From Oscarella lobularis (Eukaryota > Porifera > Homoscleromorpha > Homosclerophorida > Oscarellidae), in assembly GCF_947507565.1 (NCBI RefSeq), contig NC_089186.1, forward strand, positions 1,860,001 to 1,924,000: a stretch of DNA of 64,000 bases, read 5' to 3'. The translations under genes and the position numbers were made by a program. The notes under the pieces are model-generated. The model was not told where the DNA came from. It made no database searches and saw only the letters and a list, made by a program, of their open reading frames with translations. Shown piece by piece: positions 59,690 to 64,000 of this stretch (positions within the stretch are counted from its first letter, which is position 1; each line of letters starts with the position of its first letter).

Positions 59690-60016
59690 GTCTCCATTAG
59701 CGCGCGTGAGAAGTTTATTCAACAAAGAAATAATACGAAGAAATAATGGCTGAAATCAAGAAGAAGAAGAGCTTCTTGAAGAAGACTAGACGGCGAGGAA
59801 ATCCTATCAGCGCGTCTCAGTCGCAGAAGATGGGTGAGGCGAGCCTAGCGACGTCGGAAGAGATCAAAACTTTTCCGAAGGGGCTGTATCCTATTTCGCC
59901 TGTAATTTCCAGATTTTGGCAACTCCACCTACTTCGTAGAGACAGTACACTGTACCTGCATTGATGAAGCAAACTGAAATGCAAGAACTGCAAGAGCAAA
60001 CGCCCAAAGAGTAGAG
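59690..60016 (+). pseudogene. Chimeric duplication scar: WDR37 5' end + pseudokinase scrap + sulfatase leader
   Basis: 59690-59868 repeats the start of WDR37 (61730 on; [18 protein letters not shown]), with an extra AATACGAAG near 59731. At about 59868 it changes, in AAAAC, to a stretch matching the pseudokinase exon near 43448-43490 (CCGAAGG, GCTGTATCCTATTTCGCC), and at about 59918 to the region before sulfatase copy 1 (about 44288: ACTCCACCTACTTCGTAGAG). It therefore records the breakpoints of the tandem duplication plus a later deletion. It is not expected to be functional. Confidence 0.85.
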
Positions 60017-60046
60017 ATGCAACGGCGTAAGTCCCGGATTGAAAAC

Positions 60047-61620
60047 ATGAGATCAATAGTTACATTTTTCGTTTGTTTAAGTGCAGTCGTAAACTCCGAC
60101 CAGCCTCCAAATATCATCTTCATTCTAGCAGATGATTACGGCTATCACGACATTGGTTATCACGGCAGCGAGATAAAGACTCCCAATCTCGACAAATTAG
60201 CCGAGAGTGGGGTTAAGCTAGAGAACTATTACGTTCAGCCAATCTGCACACCTACAAGAAGCCAACTACTTTCGGGTAGATACCAGATACATACTGGACT
60301 GCAATGTGGAGTTATCTGGGCTCCTCAACCTAATGGAATTCCCCTTAACGACACCCTGTTGCCGGAAAAAATGAAGAAAGTCGGTTATGCAACTCACGCC
60401 ATTGGAAAATGGCACGTGGGATTCTATCAGCCAGCCTACTTGCCAACGAGGCGCGGTTTCGATTCGTTCTATGGATATCTGACTGGGAGGGAAGATTATC
60501 TTACTCATATGACGGGAACTGGCTATCCATACCTTCAACCCAAAAGGGGATCATGGAACGGAGTCGATTTTCATAGAAATGATCAGGTGTACGTAGTAGC
60601 TTATGAGGCGAAGTTGAATTTATAACTCCCTTTTGTTACTAGGTCGTAAGAAACGAAAATGGAACCTACTCGACGTATCTGTTTAGCCGAGAAGCGGTCA
60701 ACATCATCAATGACCCTGACTCCCAAAACGGTCCTTTCTTTATCTATCTCGCTTATCAGGCAGTCCACGGGCCCTTAGAAGCGCCCGACTCTTACGTGAC
60801 TCCCTATATGAACATATCAGACAGGAATCGTCGTGTTTACGCCGGAATGGTGTCTGCTATGGATGAGGGGGTCGGAAACATAACCAGGGCTTTAGCCAAG
60901 AATGGACTGAGCAATAGTACGCTCATAGTTTTCAGTACTGATAACGGCGGTCAGGTTCATGCTGGAGGAAATAACTGGCCTCTAAGAGGATGGAAACGTT
61001 CGCTTTGGGAAGGGGGTATAAAAGGAGTTGGATTCGTACATGGAAGCATGATAAATCAACCAAAAAGAATAAGCACCAAAATGATTCATGTAAGCGATTG
61101 GTATCCGACACTGGTTCACGTGGCCGGAGGAAACGTTACTGGGCTGAAACTAGACGGATACAATCAATGGGATACGATAAGTAATGACAGCGATTCTCCT
61201 CGCACTGAAATCTTGCACAACATTCAACCAACTTGCAGTAACAGCTACGAAAACTTTACCTATCGTGCCGCCGTTCGCATTGGAGATTGGAAACTAATAG
61301 TCGGTAATCCCGGAAACTCGAGTTGGGTACCGCCGCCCGGAATGAAATGTCCGACCACCTGCGCGGGAAACGTCACGACTGGAATGTGGCTGTTTAACAT
61401 AGCAGAAGATCCGGAAGAACGAAACGATTTGAGCGATGCTTATCTAAAGAAAGTCAAAGAGCTGCTCGATAGGATTGAGTATTACAATAGCACGGCGGTC
61501 CCGGCACGATATCCTGATCCTGATCTAATGGCAGATCCTGCTCTGCACGATGGAGCTTGGGTTCCGTGGCAGAAAGATCCGGAATCTCATTTCGAGTCAG
61601 TTTTGAATTTCGGTACGTAA
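60047..61620 (+). CDS. Arylsulfatase B-like, copy 2 (intact)
   Basis: Secreted or lysosomal sulfatase of the ARSB/ARSI/ARSJ group, acting on sulfated glycans. Signal peptide [17 protein letters not shown] from 60047. Metal ligands are in [25 protein letters not shown] is the formylglycine site; IGKWHVGF holds the conserved Lys and His; [17 protein letters not shown] and [15 protein letters not shown] supply later active-site residues, with [13 protein letters not shown] after them. Exon 1 ends 60586, exon 2 starts 60643; the single intron is 56 bp. The stop is at 61618-61620. Length is about 505 residues, near the family norm. Copies 1 and 2 are almost identical in exon 1, so the duplication is recent or the copies are being homogenised. 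Confidence 0.93.
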
Positions 61621-61729
61621 CGTCAATGCAAACTGTTCGCGCTGTTGGTTATTGAATGTGGTCAATGCAAGCTATCTGCAGTGTTAGTCAAATAAAATAT
61701 TTTTTTGGAAATAATTAGGAGGAATAATC

Positions 61730-63828
61730 ATGCCTCCATTAGCGCGCGTGAGCAGTTTATTCAACAAAGAAATAATGGCTGAAATCAAGAAGAAGAAGAG
61801 CTTTTTGAAGAAGACTAGACGGCGAGGAAATCCTATCAGCGCGTCTCAGTCGCAGGAGATGGGTGAGGCGAGCCTAGCGACGTCGGAAGAGATCAAAACG
61901 CGCGTCGCGCAACTTCTCGCTCCTCTAACGCACGAATTCGAGCGCCTCTACACCGAAAACATATCGCGTAAGCTGGAGAAACGCACAAAATGCTATATGA
62001 CACCAATACGAAGCGCAGTGCGAGACAAAGTGAACGAATTGAGCGAGAAAATTCGAACCGGAAGTGGAGAAGGCGTGGAACCGTTGGATTCGGGCGATTA
62101 CACGTCACAACTTCCAAAGCAGAAAACAATGACAAACAAAGGCACAGCAAAAAACATCGAATCGCTAATTTTTATTTAATTATTTTATTCAATTTCAGCT
62201 GGACGTCAACTTTCTCAAAAAATTAGGACAACGTATAAAGCCGGAACAAGCAAAGTCAATAAATAAAAAATCGATAATAGATACAAATTTTTAATTTTAA
62301 TTAATTAATTAAATAATTAGTTTGTGTCGAGTTTTAAGAATTCGTCGAATTTGGATAGTAGAGTGGTAAGAGAGTACGCCGGTCACGTGGACGGCGTTTG
62401 GGACGTCGCCTGCTTTGGATTGGAGCCAATTGTGGGTACAGCGTCAGCTGGTGAGGAAAATCTCTAATTAGAGGAATTCAGTACTTTAAAATCTATTTTT
62501 TTCTAGACCGAAAGGCTCGGATATGGTGTGCCGAGACGGGAACTTGTCTATTGGAATATTCTGAGCACACGGGATCGGTCAACTCTATTCGATTTCATCC
62601 CAAAAATTTATTGGTTTGCACAGGTTCAGATGGAGATGACCTAATTAATTAAAAGATTATTTACGTATGTGTCTAGCCTCTGGTGATACTTCCATACACG
62701 TATGGGAATCTCCTTCTTCGGATCAGGTAAAGTTTATGAGAGCAGTCGATCTACTTGTACTTTAATGGGCTTTTCCAAAAAGCTGGTCAAAGTGACGTCT
62801 TCAGGGGACGAAGCTCAGGATTGTAAAACCGATCAAAGAATTTAATAACATTTTTAATTGATGAATAACTAGGTGGTGCGATGGAATCTTCCGTATCTTT
62901 CTCGTCGGTTGAACCAAAGCTCAAGCTGTCAGAACACAATTGTACGCATATATAAGGGATTTTTTCCTAGTATAAAGTATCCCTTTTTAGCTGTCGTTAT
63001 TGCGGCTGACTGGTTTTGCGATGGAGATCAGTTGGTCAGCGCTTCGTGGGATCACACGGCGAAGCTCTGGGACATCCACACCGGCCAATCGATATACACT
63101 CTCACAGGTAAATAGAAGATAAATACTGTATACCGTAAAGCACATATCGAAATTTCAAATCTTTGAGGTCACGATTTGGAATTGACGAATTGCTGCACGC
63201 ATCCGACCCAGCGACTCCTTCTGACGTCGTCGACAGACGGGACGTTTCGTCTGTGCGACTTCCGAGCGCCAACCATCCACTCAGTCAACGTTTTCCAAGG
63301 CCACTCAGAGTAAATATACAAATAGAAAGAGAATCTGATGAAGAATCTCATCATAAAGATGCGTTACAACTGCAACGTTTACTCCTAAAGACAATATTGT
63401 CAGTGCAAGTGACGATCGAAGCATAAAGGTATATGAACTCGTAACTTGTATGCTGACCCCGTGAAAACGGTACATCCAAGGTATGGGATTTGAAGAATAT
63501 GCGCGCTCCCGTTTCGACGATTCGAGTCGACGCCGGATGCAATCGCTTGGGCGTCTCGTCTCACGGGGGCGGCGTCATCGCCGCTCCGCTGGATAATAGG
63601 GCCATACGATTTTACCACGTCAATGGAACGAGATATATTCCATCGAGACGAGCCAGAAGACAGGTCCAGGGAATAAATCAATGGATATACACTTAAAAAC
63701 GAATGCGATGTTAGGGGCACGGAAGGATGGTGTGCGCGGCCGCGTGGAACGAAGATGCCTCGTGGAGTTGTAATTTATTCTCGTGCGGATTCGACGGGAG
63801 GGTGATTGGCTGGAAAGTCGGTTTGTGA
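61730..63828 (+). CDS. WDR37: WDR37-like WD-repeat protein
   Basis: WDR37 forms a complex with PACS1/PACS2 (family knowledge). The start is the ATG at 61730 or, more likely, [13 protein letters not shown] at 61774; a basic, Ser-rich leader and a helical stretch ([19 protein letters not shown]) resemble the human N terminus. WD units follow: [15 protein letters not shown] (about 62380), [19 protein letters not shown] (about 62510), [15 protein letters not shown] (about 62570), [19 protein letters not shown] (about 62998), [37 protein letters not shown] (about 63180), [24 protein letters not shown] (about 63395), [17 protein letters not shown] (about 63483) and [15 protein letters not shown] (about 63724), ending GWKVGL at 63826-63828. 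About 11 exons with short introns. Confidence 0.92.
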
Positions 63829-63885
63829 TTAATTAGGAAATAAAATTAATCAACTCTACTCTAAACTCGCGAAAAAAATCATCTT

Positions 63886-64000
63886 CTATAGGTCGTCTCT
63901 GTAGCCATTCAATGCCGTTCGAGTACGTTTCAGTGGCTTTAGATCGAGAAAGAACGTTTCTGGTGGATCTTCGTCATCGTCATCTGAGCTACAGAGATCA
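63886..64000. other. Coding-like sequence at the right edge, strand ambiguous
   Basis: Both strands are open. On plus, a TTCTATAG acceptor is followed by PFEYVSVALDRERTFLVDLR, which looks protein-like. On minus, an acidic stretch (DDDDEDPPETFFLDLKPL) ends at TAG 63888-63886. It is probably an exon of the next gene; the strand cannot be settled without the following sequence. Confidence 0.3.

Noticed and set aside
61990-62226. Alternative short ORFs overlapping WDR37 exon 1
   Set aside because: They are out of frame with the conserved leader and carry no recognisable motif.

Overview
The window comes from a small, compact animal genome. Genes are multi-exon, with canonical GT-AG introns that are mostly about 40-80 bp, and neighbours lie tens to a few hundred bp apart on both strands. 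The gene set is metazoan: TERT, OS9, FEM1, PCBP, SLC30A, MAM/LDLa receptor, POFUT2, PTK7-like receptor, arylsulfatase B-like, WDR37. An ankyrin-ROC-COR-Death protein, very short introns and moderate GC fit a sponge, perhaps a homoscleromorph. That placement is inference, because no ribosomal or mitochondrial marker is present.

Layout. 0-10.8 kb, mostly minus strand: the 5' exon of an unknown gene, a nearly complete telomerase reverse transcriptase (TERT), OS9, a degraded death-domain locus and HIBADH. 11-17.5 kb: FEM1 (+), a poly(rC)-binding KH protein (-), then ZNF830 and CCDC12 (+). 17.8-20.7 kb: a zinc transporter and TSPO (+). 21-36.5 kb: one 15-kb gene for a single-pass membrane protein with 19 MAM and 10 LDLa domains. 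36.6-44.1 kb: POFUT2 (-) and ATIC (+), whose first ATGs are 5 bp apart head to head, then a PTK7-like receptor pseudokinase (-).

The last third, 44.4-61.6 kb, is the unusual part. A two-exon arylsulfatase gene was tandemly duplicated together with the 5' end of WDR37 and a scrap of the pseudokinase gene. The downstream copy (60.0-61.6 kb) is intact. The upstream copy is cut at one point in its second exon: 181 bp are missing and about 13.7 kb lie in their place. That block holds four arrays (about 8.9 kb in all) of a two-unit minisatellite, with 21- and 24-bp units built on one 15-bp core, and an ankyrin-ROC-COR-Death gene between arrays 1 and 2. A 261-bp MITE with TA target duplication separates arrays 2/3 and 3/4; the two MITEs are copies made by a 1,690-bp duplication. 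The arrays contain almost no stop codons in any of the six frames, so they produce spurious ORFs of up to about 1,200 codons. WDR37 follows and ends near 63.83 kb.

A second repeat family, a roughly 600-bp satellite carrying a near-perfect 63-bp palindrome, forms tandem runs inside one intron of the MAM/LDLa gene and one intron of ATIC.

Functional links are modest: ZNF830, CCDC12 and PCBP are neighbouring RNA-processing genes, and several pairs (HIBADH/FEM1, PCBP/ZNF830, POFUT2/ATIC) probably share bidirectional promoters. All exon structures were read by eye from frame, splice sites and family resemblance, so exact boundaries are approximate unless stated.
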